This document shows, one piece after another, positions 42,171 to 50,683 of a DNA stretch of 64,000 bases. Both the position numbers and the translations under genes were made by a program. The notes beneath the pieces were generated by a model that made no database searches, was not told where the DNA came from, and saw only the letters and a program-made list of their open reading frames with translations. This DNA comes from Catellatospora methionotrophica (lineage in GTDB: Bacteria > Actinomycetota > Actinomycetes > Mycobacteriales > Micromonosporaceae). Numbering within the stretch: the first letter of the stretch is position 1; every line of letters starts with the position of its first letter. The stretch spans positions 124,001-188,000 of the forward strand of contig NZ_JAAOTJ010000002.1 in the NCBI RefSeq assembly GCF_011297335.1. Direction: 5' to 3'.

Positions 42171-43154
42171 TCAGACCGCGCCGAGCACCCGCGACTGCCC
42201 GACCGAGTTCGCGACCTCGGGCGCGACCCGCACCTGCACCTCGGAACCGACGTGCAGGTCCAGGGACAGGAACTCGTTGCGGGTCAGGGTGACCGTGACG
42301 AACTGGTCGCGTACGGCGACCACGACCCTGATCTCGAAGCCGACCCGGGTGATCCGGGTGATCCGGCCGGGCACCGCGCCGCTCTCGCCGCCACCGGTGA
42401 GCAGCTGGAGGTCGTGCGGCCGCACCAGGCGGTCGCCCAGCTCGGTGACCGGGCCCAGGAAGCGCATCACGAAGTCGTTCGCGGGGGTGTCGTAGAGCGC
42501 GTCGGGCGAGCCGATCTGCTCCACCCGACCCTCGTTGATCACCACGATCTCGTCGGCGACCTCCAGCGCCTCCTCCTGGTCGTGCGTGACGAACACCGTC
42601 GTCACGTGCACCTCGTCGTGCAGGCGGCGCAGCCAGTCGCGCAGCTCCTTGCGCACCTTGGCGTCGAGGGCGCCGAACGGTTCGTCGAGCAGCAGCACGG
42701 TCGGCTGCACGGCCAGGGCGCGGGCCAGGGCCATGCGCTGGCGCTGCCCGCCGGACAGCTGCGAGGGCAGCCGGTCGGCGAACTGTGCCAGGTGCACCAG
42801 CTTGAGCAGCTCGTGGACCCGCTCGCGGATCTCGTCCTTGGGCCGCTTGCGGATCTCCAGTCCGAACGCGACGTTGCGCGCGACCGACAGGTGCTTGAAC
42901 GCGGCGTAGTGCTGGAACACGAAGCCGACGTTGCGTTTCTGCGGCGACAGCTTCGTCGCGTCGACGCCCTCGATCTCGATGCGGCCGCTGTCGGCCGTCT
43001 CCAGCCCGGCGATGATGCGCAGCAGGGTCGACTTGCCGCCGCCGGACGGGCCGAGCAGCGCGGTGAGCTGCCCGGCGGGGATGCTCACGTTCACGTTGTC
43101 GAGCGCGACGAAGTCCCCGAAGCGCTTGGAAACGTTGACGATCTCGATACTCAA
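42171..43154 (-). CDS. cysA: Sulfate ABC transporter ATP-binding protein CysA
   Basis: A 327-residue ATPase of the sulfate/thiosulfate importer. Motifs: Walker [10 protein letters not shown] (about 35-43), Q-loop [13 protein letters not shown], signature [15 protein letters not shown], Walker [14 protein letters not shown]-loop [13 protein letters not shown]. The segment [28 protein letters not shown] is standard for CysA. The C-terminal part (about 235-327) is a TOBE-like regulatory domain that includes [11 protein letters not shown]. The TTG at 43154 overlaps the CysW stop (TTGA) and has AAGGA upstream. Last gene of the sulfate operon. Confidence 0.96.
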   Translation of the reverse strand: MSIEIVNVSKRFGDFVALDNVNVSIPAGQLTALLGPSGGGKSTLLRIIAGLETADSGRIEIEGVDATKLSPQKRNVGFVFQHYAAFKHLSVARNVAFGLEIRKRPKDEIRERVHELLKLVHLAQFADRLPSQLSGGQRQRMALARALAVQPTVLLLDEPFGALDAKVRKELRDWLRRLHDEVHVTTVFVTHDQEEALEVADEIVVINEGRVEQIGSPDALYDTPANDFVMRFLGPVTELGDRLVRPHDLQLLTGGGESGAVPGRITRITRVGFEIRVVVAVRDQFVTVTLTRNEFLSLDLHVGSEVQVRVAPEVANSVGQSRVLGAV

Positions 43155-43978
43155 CGGTCTTCCTTCGGCCGAATGACTGAGACGATGATGATGCAGGCCA
43201 CCGCCACCAGGGCGAGCAGGAACGCGGTGGCGTACGCGCCGCCCTTGTCGAAGTTGAGGTACTTCTCCTCGACGACCAGGGTGGCGGTGCGGGTCTCGCC
43301 GAGCACGTTGCCGGACACGACCTTGACCGCGCCGAACTCGCCCAGCGACCGGGCCAGGCTCAGCACGACGCCGTAGACGACACCCCACTTGATCGACGGC
43401 AGGGTGATCCGGCGGAACGTCTGCCAGGCGTTGGCGCCGAGGCTGCGGGCGGCCTGTTCCTGCTCCTCGCCGACCTCTTCGAGCACGGGCACCACTTCGC
43501 GGATCACCAGCGGCAGCGCCACGAACACCGTGGCCAGCACGATGCCGGGGGTGGCGAAGATGACCTGGAAGCCCATGCCCTCCAGGGCCGGCCCGAACCA
43601 GCCGGTGCGCCCGCCGTAGACCAGCACGAGGGCCAGGCCGACGACGATCGGCGACACCGACAGCGGCATGTCCAGCATGGCGCTGAGCAGGCGTTTGCCG
43701 CGGAAGTCGTAGCGCACCAGCAGCAGCGAGATGCCGACGCCGAACAGCGTGTTGATGATGACCGCGATGATCGCGACCTGCACCGTCAGGCTGATCGCGT
43801 GCACGATGTCGGGGTCTTCGAGGATGCCGTTGATGTTGTCCATGCCGTCGGCGAACGTGTTCTTGCCGACCAGGTAGACCGGCCACGCCACCAGGAGGAA
43901 CAGGTAGACGATGACCAGCAGCCGGACCAGGTACGCGACCGGGCCGCGGCGGGTGCGGGTGGCGGGGTGGCTAGCCAC
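43151..43978 (-). CDS. cysW: Sulfate ABC transporter permease CysW
   Basis: A 275-residue inner-membrane permease with six membrane helices. The binding-protein-dependent permease signature [33 protein letters not shown] (the EAA loop, about 180-212) docks on CysA, and [39 protein letters not shown] is the characteristic CysW region. GTG 43978 overlaps the CysT stop by eight bases. Together with CysT it forms the sulfate channel. Confidence 0.96.
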   Translation of the reverse strand: MASHPATRTRRGPVAYLVRLLVIVYLFLLVAWPVYLVGKNTFADGMDNINGILEDPDIVHAISLTVQVAIIAVIINTLFGVGISLLLVRYDFRGKRLLSAMLDMPLSVSPIVVGLALVLVYGGRTGWFGPALEGMGFQVIFATPGIVLATVFVALPLVIREVVPVLEEVGEEQEQAARSLGANAWQTFRRITLPSIKWGVVYGVVLSLARSLGEFGAVKVVSGNVLGETRTATLVVEEKYLNFDKGGAYATAFLLALVAVACIIIVSVIRPKEDR

Positions 43979-44819
43979 GGCGCACCATCCGGCGCTGGAT
44001 GACGTCGAGCAGCACGATCACGACGAACGAGATGAGCAGCAGGATCGTCGCGACCGCGGCGGCGCTGTCCAGGTTGTCGTTCTCGATGCTGCTGAGGATG
44101 CGCACCGAGGTGACCTCCGTCTTCATCGGCAGGTTGCCCGACAGCAGCACCAGCGAGCCGTACTCGCTGACGCCGCGGGCGAACGACAGCGCCGCGCCCG
44201 CGGCGATCGCGGGCGTCAGGCTGGGCAGGATGATCCGCCGGAAGACGGTGAACCGGCTCGCGCCCAGTGACATCGCCGCCTCCTCGACGTCGCGCTCCAG
44301 TTCGGCCAGCACCGGCTGCACCGTGCGGACCACGAACGGCAGGGTGACGAACAGGAACGCGAGGAACACCGCGGGGCGGGTGTTGGCGATGTCGACGCCG
44401 AGCGGGCTGTTCCTGCCGTACAGCGACAGCAGGACCAGACCGGCCACGATGGTCGGCAGGGCGAACGGGACGTCGATCAGGATCTCCAGCGCGCGCTTGC
44501 CGAAGAAGCGGTCCCTGACCAGCACCCACGCGATCATGGTCCCCATGACGATGTTCACCAGCGTCACGGCGAACGCGGTGCCAACGGTGAGCTCGATCGC
44601 CGCGGCGGTCTGCTCGTTGGTCACCGCCTGCCAGAACGTGCTCCACCCGCCGGCCGACGCGGTGACCACCACGGCGGCGAGCGGGATGAGCACGAGCAGG
44701 CTGAACCACATCATCGCCACGCCGAACCCGAGTCCGGAGACTCGGGTCAGCGGGCGGCCGGTCCGGACCGGCCGGCGAGAGGTCGCCGGCCGGTCCGGGG
44801 AGAGCGCGGTCGAGGTCAC
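43971..44819 (-). CDS. cysT: Sulfate ABC transporter permease CysT
   Basis: A 282-residue permease with six helices. The EAA loop is RDVEEAAMSLGASRFTVFRRIILPSLTPAIAAG (about 184-216), and FARGVSEYGSLVLLSGNLPMKTEVTSVRI is the CysT-type segment, paired with IDVPFALPTIVAGLVLLSLYG. The first 25 residues form an Arg/Pro-rich cytoplasmic tail. GTG 44819 overlaps the stop of the binding-protein gene (GTGA). It makes the sulfate channel with CysW. Confidence 0.96.
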   Translation of the reverse strand: MTSTALSPDRPATSRRPVRTGRPLTRVSGLGFGVAMMWFSLLVLIPLAAVVVTASAGGWSTFWQAVTNEQTAAAIELTVGTAFAVTLVNIVMGTMIAWVLVRDRFFGKRALEILIDVPFALPTIVAGLVLLSLYGRNSPLGVDIANTRPAVFLAFLFVTLPFVVRTVQPVLAELERDVEEAAMSLGASRFTVFRRIILPSLTPAIAAGAALSFARGVSEYGSLVLLSGNLPMKTEVTSVRILSSIENDNLDSAAAVATILLLISFVVIVLLDVIQRRMVRRG

Positions 44820-45844
44820 TTAGCCTTGCCCGAGGCAGCGATGATCTTGACGATGATGCCCTCCTTCTCGTCGAAGAACTTCTTCGACAGCTTGGACCAG
44901 CTCTCGAAGTCCTTCGACACGGTGAGCAGCTTCTGCGGGGCCGGGAAGGGGTTGGCCGGGTCCTTGGCGCCCTCGACGCCGGTGGTGTCGACGCCCTCGA
45001 TGATCGGGCGGAAGCCCTTGAGCGCGAACTGACGCTGGCCGTCCTTGCTCAGCACGAAGCTCAGCCAGTCCTTGGCCTTGGGGTCGGCGTTGACGGTGAT
45101 CGCGCCCGGGTTCTCGATCAGGATCGTGGTGTTGGGCACGATCCAGTCGAACTTCTCGCCCGCCTGGGTCGCCAGGATGGCCTCGTTCTCGTAGGCGAGC
45201 AGGACGTCACCGGTGCCGCCGACGAAGGCGGTGGTGGCGTCGCGGCCGCTGCCCGGCAGGGCGACGACGTTGCCGAACAGCTTCGTCAGGAACTCGGTGG
45301 CCTGGGCGTCGGTGCCGCCGTTGGCGGCGATGTGGCCCCACGCGGCGAGCGCGTTCCAGCGGGCGGCGCCCGAGGAGGCCGGGTTCGGAGTGACGATCTG
45401 GACGCCCGGCTTGATCAGGTCGTCCCAGCCCTGGATGTTCTTCGGGTTGCCCGCCCGCACCGCGAGCACCACGATCGAGGACGACACGATGCCCTTGTTC
45501 GGGCCGGTGTTCCAGTCCTTGGCCACCAGGTTCGCGTCGACGAGCCGGGTCACGTCGCTGGAGACGGAGAAGTGCACGTAGTCGGCCTTGAGGCCGGCCA
45601 CGACGGCGCGGCTCTGGTCGCCGGACGCGCCGTACGACGTCTGGAACTTGACGCCCTTGCCGGCGTCGGTCTTGTTCCACTCGGCCGCGATCGCCTTGTT
45701 CGCCGCCTCCGGCACGGCGAAGCCGACGATGTTCAGCGTGGTGCTGGATCCGGTGGTGCCGCCGTCGTCAGTTCCACCGCAGGCCGACAGCGCCAGTACG
45801 GCGGTGACGGCGAGTGCGGCGGCTGCTCTGATCCGGTTCTTCAT
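44816..45844 (-). CDS. sbp: Sulfate-binding lipoprotein of the ABC transporter
   Basis: A 342-residue solute receptor anchored by a lipid: lipobox ALSACGG near residue 21. The family pattern is clear: LNIVGFAVPEAANKAIAAEWNKT, YGASGDQSRAVVAGLKADYVHFSVSSDVTRLVDANLV, IVTPNPASSGAARWNALAAWGH, TTAFVGGTGDVLLAYENEAI. These fit the Sbp/CysP sulfate or thiosulfate receptors, which hold the anion without metal. The ATG at 45844 has AGGACAGG six to twelve bases upstream. First gene of the four-gene operon; all following genes overlap by 4-8 bases, so they are translated as a coupled unit. Confidence 0.95.
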   Translation of the reverse strand: MKNRIRAAAALAVTAVLALSACGGTDDGGTTGSSTTLNIVGFAVPEAANKAIAAEWNKTDAGKGVKFQTSYGASGDQSRAVVAGLKADYVHFSVSSDVTRLVDANLVAKDWNTGPNKGIVSSSIVVLAVRAGNPKNIQGWDDLIKPGVQIVTPNPASSGAARWNALAAWGHIAANGGTDAQATEFLTKLFGNVVALPGSGRDATTAFVGGTGDVLLAYENEAILATQAGEKFDWIVPNTTILIENPGAITVNADPKAKDWLSFVLSKDGQRQFALKGFRPIIEGVDTTGVEGAKDPANPFPAPQKLLTVSKDFESWSKLSKKFFDEKEGIIVKIIAASGKAK

Positions 45845-46547
45845 GCGGAACCTGTCCTCCTCGAGCGCAAATGCGCACACCGATTAACGCCGAGAGCTCG
45901 GCGTGATCGGCAATCATCAATGTTTGGGGGTGCAGTTCTGGTGCGGGGCATGGCCGTCCGGCACGTGCGACGTCGGGCTCCGATGCCACGACCGCCTGGC
46001 CTGAGCCGGGCGGGACGTGGTCCGGAACGGCCACGCAGTGAATATCCCACTAATCCGCTAGACTTTCAATGGTTTGCCGAGCGGGCCCTGCACATACAAG
46101 ACATATGCCCGTATTTGGGAAATTATGAGCAGCCGAACGGACGAGCCGCCGTCATCCGCTGCACCCCACGTGGAGAGTCGATAGGTCTCTCCGGTAAGCC
46201 CCGCGACCCGATCGCCACCGGGTGATGCGAGCCGCCGCCGGACGAAGATCACCGTCTGTGGTCAGAAAGTGCGGTCTGACCATAGGTTTCGACCCGAAAC
46301 GGTGATCATCGCCAGCCGCCCGAAACGGTGCGCGTTAAGAGGGGCACCTTCCTCTATGCGGAGCCACTGATCGGCCGCGAGGCATGAAACCAGACGAAAA
46401 CCCATGAAATGTGGCAGAAGACCAGGTAGGTTGTTTCATCTCTGAACCGACAAGTCCGACTAGCCGGTAATGCTAGCTTCGGGGAGTCGGCCCGACGGTG
46501 TGCCGCGACGTACTCGTTTCCAGCGCTTCGCAGCAGGGAGTCGCCCC
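45845..46547. other. 703-base region: sulfate operon leader and repeat elements
   Basis: Leader and promoter side of the sulfate operon (minus strand) plus repeats. It holds a short dyad ACGCCGAG-AG-CTCGGCGT (45887-45904) in the presumed leader, an AT-rich candidate promoter at about 46035-46075 containing GAATATCCC, palindrome copy D (46248-46307) and a fragment of the GGGGCACCTTCC element (46338-46355). No riboswitch class was recognised and no protein gene is convincing. Confidence 0.5.
46248..46307. repeat. Dispersed palindromic repeat, copy D
   Basis: Left arm GATCACCGTCTGTGGTC (46248-46264) pairs with GACCCGAAACGGTGATC (46291-46307) at 14 of 17 positions. Its centre carries GTCAGAAAGTGCGGTCTGACC, close to that of copy E. 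Confidence 0.7.
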
Positions 46548-47375
46548 ATGAGCACCGGCATGGCAACCACCAAGGACGGGACCCAGATCTTCTACAAGGA
46601 CTGGGGGACAGGGCAGCCGGTCGTGTTCAGTCACGGCTGGCCGCTGACCGCCGACGCCTGGGACGACCAGATGTGGTACGTCGTCTCCAACGGCTTCCGC
46701 GGTGTGGCGCACGACCGCCGCGGCCACGGCCGCTCCAGCCAGCCCTGGGAGGGCAACGACCTCAACACGTACGCCGACGACCTCGCCGCGGTGATCGAGA
46801 AGCTCGACCTGCGCGACATCGTCCTGGTCGGACACTCCACCGGCGGCGGCGAGGTCGTGCGCTACATGGGACGCCACGGCACCGACCGCGTGTCCAAGGC
46901 CGTGCTGGTCGGCGCGATCCCGCCGCTGATGCTGCAGACCGACGCCAACCCGGAGGGCCTGCCCCGCAGCGTCTTCGACGGGCTGCGCGAAGGCGTCGAG
47001 CGCGACCGGTCGCAGTTCTGGCAGGACCTGAGCGCACCGTTCTACGGCGGCAACCGCGAGGGCAACAAGGTCAGCCAGGGACTGCGCGATTCGTTCTGGC
47101 TCATGGGCATGACCGTGGGCTTCAAGGCCGCGTACGACTGCATCAAGGCCTTCTCCGAGACCGACCTCACCGAGGACTGCAAGAAGATCGACGTCCCGGT
47201 GCTCATCATCCAGGGCGACGACGACCAGATCGTGCCGATCGTCGCGTCCGGCATGAAGTCGTCGAAGATCATTCCGAACAACACGTTCAAGATCTACAAG
47301 GGCGCGCCGCACGGCCTGTTCGCCACCAACCAGGACGAGTTCAACGCCGACCTGCTCGCCTTCCTGAAGGGCTGA
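46548..47375 (+). CDS. Haloperoxidase-like alpha/beta hydrolase
   Basis: A 275-residue alpha/beta hydrolase of the cofactor-free haloperoxidase (non-heme chloroperoxidase) group. Catalytic triad: Ser97 in GHSTGGGEV, Asp226 in GDDDQIVP and His255 in GAPHGL. The N-terminal [27 protein letters not shown] and [12 protein letters not shown] are group hallmarks. Members hydrolyse esters and can form peracids; true substrates are usually unknown. GGGAG precedes the ATG. It is followed by an ABM-domain gene after 20 bases, an operon often linked to oxidative or aromatic metabolism. Confidence 0.94.
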   Translation: MSTGMATTKDGTQIFYKDWGTGQPVVFSHGWPLTADAWDDQMWYVVSNGFRGVAHDRRGHGRSSQPWEGNDLNTYADDLAAVIEKLDLRDIVLVGHSTGGGEVVRYMGRHGTDRVSKAVLVGAIPPLMLQTDANPEGLPRSVFDGLREGVERDRSQFWQDLSAPFYGGNREGNKVSQGLRDSFWLMGMTVGFKAAYDCIKAFSETDLTEDCKKIDVPVLIIQGDDDQIVPIVASGMKSSKIIPNNTFKIYKGAPHGLFATNQDEFNADLLAFLKG

Positions 47376-47395
47376 CCGTCGGAGAGGAGCACCAC

Positions 47396-47692
47396 GTGCT
47401 CACCCTGGGATTCCTCGTCGAGATGGAGGCCAAGCCGGGCCGGGAGGGCGAGGTCGCCGAGTTCCTCAAGCAGGCCAAGGCGCTCGTCGACGCCGAACCT
47501 GGCACGATCGTCTGGTACGCCTTCCAGGTCGGCCCGACCTCGTTCCGCATCTTCGACGCGTTCGACAACGAGGACGACCGGCAGTTCCACCTGGCCGGCA
47601 AGGTGCGCCAGGGCCTGGAGGCCCGCGCGGACCTGTTCGACCCGCCACCGCGGATCAACCCGGTGGACCTGCTGACCTACAAGATGCCGTGA
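47396..47692 (+). CDS. Antibiotic biosynthesis monooxygenase (ABM)-domain protein
   Basis: A 98-residue dimeric ferredoxin-like ABM-fold protein: LGFLVEMEAKPGREGEVAEFLKQAKALVDAEPGTIVWYAFQVGPTSFRIFDAFDNEDDRQFHLAGKV shows the beta-alpha-beta-beta pattern with the E-P-G-T turn. Small ABM proteins oxidise quinol-type substrates without cofactors or act as accessory subunits. GTG 47396 has GGAGAGGAG six bases upstream. Second gene of the haloperoxidase operon. Confidence 0.9.
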   Translation: MLTLGFLVEMEAKPGREGEVAEFLKQAKALVDAEPGTIVWYAFQVGPTSFRIFDAFDNEDDRQFHLAGKVRQGLEARADLFDPPPRINPVDLLTYKMP

Positions 47693-47700
47693 TCGGATCA

Positions 47701-47739
47701 CGGCGGAGCCCCGTCCCGGTGGTGGACGGGGCTCCGCCG
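47701..47739. terminator. Bidirectional hairpin terminator
   Basis: Perfect 16-base-pair stem (47701-47716 with 47724-47739, loop CGGTGGT) filling the gap between convergent stops at 47692 and 47742. Confidence 0.85.
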
Positions 47740-47741
47740 CG

Positions 47742-48587
47742 TCAGCGCCGTGCCGCGGGCCGCACCGGGTCCGGGCCCAGCTCCGCGACCGCGTAGCCGC
47801 GGGGGTAGTGGCGGGTGGCCTGGCCGGGCGTGAAGACCTCCGGCGGCACGGCCCTGAACCGCCGCACCAGGGCGTTGACCCGGAGCAGGCCGCGTACCGC
47901 GATCCGGATCGCCGGGCGCGGCGCGCTCACGCCCAGGGCGCGGCGCACGTCCTCGTCGAGCAGGGCGTCGCTGGCCGCGCCCGCCCACCGGCGCAGCGCC
48001 TTCGGGAAACGCGAGGCCAGCAGGTCCCGGGTGGCGTCGAGGAGCCGGGTGGCGGCCTCGTCGTGGCCGAAGTTCGCCCGCTCGAAGGCGTTGAACCACC
48101 GCTCGTACGCGTCCCAGGTGTCCGGCACGTCGCGCACGTTCATCAGCCTGCCGACCTCGCGCCAGAACCGCCACGTCGCCTCGCGCTCGTGCGGGCGCAG
48201 GCGGCGCGGGCCGTAGCGGTCGATCCACCGGGTCGGGATGAAGACGAACGTGCCCAGCACGTAGCGGTACTCGTCCGGGGTGATGTCGTAGACGCGGTGG
48301 ATGCGGTTGAGCGACGCGATCACCTCGCGGCCGCGCGGGTGGTGCGGCCCGTGGGCGATCAGCTCGTACATCATCAGCCCGGTGTCGTCGGCCCGCTGCT
48401 GGGTGCGCTCGGTCATCTCGCCGGTGTCGGCCAGCAGCCGGGCGATGCCCGGGACCGCGAACGTACGGTAGAAGGCGAGGTTCAGGCCGATGCGCACGTC
48501 CGCGCCGAACTCGCGCAGCGCGAGTCGCCGGTAGACGGCCAGGTGATCGTCCGTCAGCGGGGTGTCGCGGGCCGCCGGTGATGTCAC
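47742..48587 (-). CDS. MpaB-like oxygenase (DUF2236)
   Basis: A 281-residue protein of the MpaB/latex-clearing-protein family of heme-binding oxygenases (DUF2236). Family features: ALREFGADVRIGLNLAFYRTFAVPGIARLL, the TGEMTERTQQRADDTGLMMYELI stretch, the His-rich HGPHHPRGREVIASLNRIHRVYDITPDEYRYVLGTFVFIPTRWIDRYG (heme-ligand region in characterised relatives) and ERWFNAFERANF. GTG 48587 overlaps the stop of the membrane-protein gene (GTGA). Last gene of the XRE / ImmA / MAB_1171c-like / MpaB operon. Its reaction is unknown. Confidence 0.85.
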   Translation of the reverse strand: MTSPAARDTPLTDDHLAVYRRLALREFGADVRIGLNLAFYRTFAVPGIARLLADTGEMTERTQQRADDTGLMMYELIAHGPHHPRGREVIASLNRIHRVYDITPDEYRYVLGTFVFIPTRWIDRYGPRRLRPHEREATWRFWREVGRLMNVRDVPDTWDAYERWFNAFERANFGHDEAATRLLDATRDLLASRFPKALRRWAGAASDALLDEDVRRALGVSAPRPAIRIAVRGLLRVNALVRRFRAVPPEVFTPGQATRHYPRGYAVAELGPDPVRPAARR

Positions 48588-49813
48588 GAGGGATTCCTCA
48601 CTGCCTGCTGAGCGGCGGGGTCCCGCCGCGTCGTCAGCTCGTCGAGGGCGTGCTCGACCAGGCGGGTCTGGTAGGTCCGGGCGAGCTGCGCCAGCCACAC
48701 CGCCTCCCGGTCCTTGGCGACCTCGACCATCTCCACGTGGATCCGGTGCCCGGCCGCGCCGCCGCGTTTGGCCCGCAGCGCGTCGGCCACCTGCGTCGAC
48801 TGCGCCACCAGCGCCACGGTCGCGGCGTCGAAGCCCTCCCGCATCGCCTCCGCCGCGCCGACCCGGTACGCCAGCTCGTCCATCCACGGCCGCAGCTCGG
48901 ACAGCCCGTCGTGGATCTCGATGGTGCGCTGCATCAGCCGCCTGCCGTTGCCGTACCAGTTGACCAGCCAGCCCGTGGTGCCGTACCAGACCGGGCCTTT
49001 CAGGACCTGCGGGTACTCGGTGGCCAGGTCCCGGTAGAGGGGTTCCATACGGCGGCACAGTCGAGCCTGGCGACAGCGGCGCACGAACTCGATCACGGCG
49101 GTGGTGACCAGCGGGACGACCGCGCCGAGGCAGAGGAACACCACACCGGTGCAGACCAGCGCCAGGCTCAGCGGCGTGTGCGGCGGCAGCCGGTGCCCGG
49201 TCAGGCCGACCAGCCCGTCGACCGCGGCCATCAGCTGGTAGGCCAGGCCGAACGCGGTGCCTGTGGTGAACAGCTGCAACCCGATCCGGGTCTGCGCGGT
49301 GACGACCATCCGGGAGTAGCGGACGCTCAGCCGGCACAGGTCCAGCAGCACCCAGGAGTACGCCAGGGCGTACACCACCGAGTAGAGCGCCACGGTGGGC
49401 CGTTCGATGTTGTCCAGCCGCCAGCTCGACGGGGTGTCGGCGACCTCGGGCGTGAGCGCGAACAGCACCGCGAGCACGGCGATCGCCGTGGCGATGATCG
49501 CGGCGCGGTAGCGGGCCGCGGCCCGCGCGCCGTCGGTTCCGCGGGTCCAGCACAGCATCATGATCTCGGCGAAGAACGCGGCGACCAGGCCGAGCCCGTG
49601 GCTGAGCACGATCGCTGTGTTGTGGTGCCCGGTCAGCGAGGTGATCGCCTCGTACACCGGGTGGATGGTCACCACCTGCGCGACGCCGCCGAGCAGGTTC
49701 CAGGTGAGCAGCGCCTTGCCCGCGGGGGTGCGGGCCCGCGGCCTACGCGCGAGGACCGAGCCAACGACGACGGCGGCGAGCAGAAACGCCCCGCTGGTCA
49801 GCCAGGGAATCAA
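48584..49813 (-). CDS. MAB_1171c-like putative membrane transporter
   Basis: A 409-residue membrane protein. Seven hydrophobic segments fill residues 1-250 (for example about 5-22, 38-55, 70-90, 103-121, 141-160, 178-200, 218-245), followed by a soluble helical C-terminal half (about 255-409) with RRMEPLYRDLATEYPQVLKG and EIHDGLSELRPWMDELAYRVGAA. The order matches the MAB_1171c family found in actinobacteria beside XRE and ImmA genes; transport has not been shown. TTG 49813 is chosen because AAGGAG stands six bases upstream; it overlaps the end of the ImmA gene by 71 bases. Confidence 0.8.
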   Translation of the reverse strand: MIPWLTSGAFLLAAVVVGSVLARRPRARTPAGKALLTWNLLGGVAQVVTIHPVYEAITSLTGHHNTAIVLSHGLGLVAAFFAEIMMLCWTRGTDGARAAARYRAAIIATAIAVLAVLFALTPEVADTPSSWRLDNIERPTVALYSVVYALAYSWVLLDLCRLSVRYSRMVVTAQTRIGLQLFTTGTAFGLAYQLMAAVDGLVGLTGHRLPPHTPLSLALVCTGVVFLCLGAVVPLVTTAVIEFVRRCRQARLCRRMEPLYRDLATEYPQVLKGPVWYGTTGWLVNWYGNGRRLMQRTIEIHDGLSELRPWMDELAYRVGAAEAMREGFDAATVALVAQSTQVADALRAKRGGAAGHRIHVEMVEVAKDREAVWLAQLARTYQTRLVEHALDELTTRRDPAAQQAVRNPS

Positions 49814-50267
49814 CGGTCACTCCTTGATCCAGTGTCTTCATCACCCGCAGGACGTCGTCGGGCACCTGGGGGGTCGGCAGGGCGGCGCGTTCGAGGATGA
49901 GCTCGGCCAGGGTCTCGGCGCGCAGTTCCTCGTCGTGGCTGTAGCCGTGCGGCAGCACCGGCTGGTCGGCCAGGGCGGTCGTGGGGTGTCCACGGTGGCC
50001 CAGCCAGATGTGCGCGATCTCGTGACAGACGATCACCGAGCGGTGCAGCGGCGTGGCCGTGCGCTCGTACACGATGTAGTCCTGGTGCGCGGCCGCCACC
50101 CAGCAGCCCGTGACCCCGCCGGCGGTCGGCCACGGGATCAGGATGATCGGCCGGCCGCGCCGCTGGCCCAGCCACTCGACCAGGGCGACCACGTCCCAGG
50201 GGTCGGGAATGGCCAGCCCGTCCAGCGCGCTGCGGCACTCGGCGACGACCTCGCGGCTGGCTGGCAT
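49743..50267 (-). CDS. ImmA/IrrE-family metallopeptidase
   Basis: A 174-residue protein with the zinc motif His82-Glu83-x-x-His86 in IVCHEIAHIWLGHRG and downstream acidic residues (HDEELRAETLAELIL) that supply the third ligand. ImmA-type peptidases cleave and inactivate XRE repressors on a signal; IrrE-type act in stress response. Its 3' end overlaps the membrane-protein start by 71 bases, and its start lies eleven bases after the XRE gene stop, so regulator and peptidase are made together. The XRE protein is the obvious substrate candidate. Confidence 0.88.
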   Translation of the reverse strand: MPASREVVAECRSALDGLAIPDPWDVVALVEWLGQRRGRPIILIPWPTAGGVTGCWVAAAHQDYIVYERTATPLHRSVIVCHEIAHIWLGHRGHPTTALADQPVLPHGYSHDEELRAETLAELILERAALPTPQVPDDVLRVMKTLDQGVTVDSLADQRGVSARRRRRWLGPRA

Positions 50268-50278
50268 AGGGCCAGAGC

Positions 50279-50683
50279 CTAGATCGATGCGTTCCCGGCC
50301 GCCTCCGGCCGGGTCGCCGCGCGGGCCTCCAGTTCGGCGATGTGATCCAGGACACCGTTGAGCATCGCCAGGCCCTGCGGCGAGATGGTCTTGGCGCGCA
50401 TCGCGAAGGACCAGACCTCGGGGTCGACCGGGCTGGAGCCGGCCGGCATGAGGTGGTTGTCGTCCATGCCGAAGTGCCTGGCCAGCCGCATCAGGATGCC
50501 TGCCTGGGTCTTCTCGGGCGGGGTGTTGCCCTTGCGTAGATCGAAGATCAGCGTATGGGAGCAGCCGACCGCCGCTCCCACCTCGCGGTCGGTGAAGCGC
50601 TTGCCGGTGTGCGGGCTGGTGACGGTGTCGAAAAGCCTGCTCAAGCGCTCGGCGACCGTTCCCGGGCCGCTGTTGACGCCCAT
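50279..50683 (-). CDS. XRE-family helix-turn-helix regulator
   Basis: A 134-residue regulator. The helix-turn-helix (about 8-70) reads VAERLSRLFDTVTSPHTGKRFTDREVGAAVGCSHTLIFDLRKGNTPPEKTQAGILMRLARHFGM. It is of the kind seen in actinobacterial XRE-ImmA pairs, with an N-terminal insert for the TGKRFTDREV segment. The C-terminal half is helical and Ala-rich. ATG 50683 is preferred because GGGGAG lies just upstream; ATG 50698 is an alternative with no ribosome site. First gene of the four-gene operon and presumably its repressor. Confidence 0.85.
   Translation of the reverse strand: MGVNSGPGTVAERLSRLFDTVTSPHTGKRFTDREVGAAVGCSHTLIFDLRKGNTPPEKTQAGILMRLARHFGMDDNHLMPAGSSPVDPEVWSFAMRAKTISPQGLAMLNGVLDHIAELEARAATRPEAAGNASI

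Noticed and set aside
46036-46230. Possible SAM-type or cobalamin riboswitch before the sulfate operon
   Set aside because: A GGGGTGC...GGATGACG run recalls part of SAM-IV, but the conserved CCGGCAACC-type core and pairing could not be found.
46058-46252. 64-codon minus-strand frame upstream of the sulfate operon
   Set aside because: No ribosome site and no recognisable pattern; it overlaps palindrome copy D at its start side and is more likely leader or spacer.
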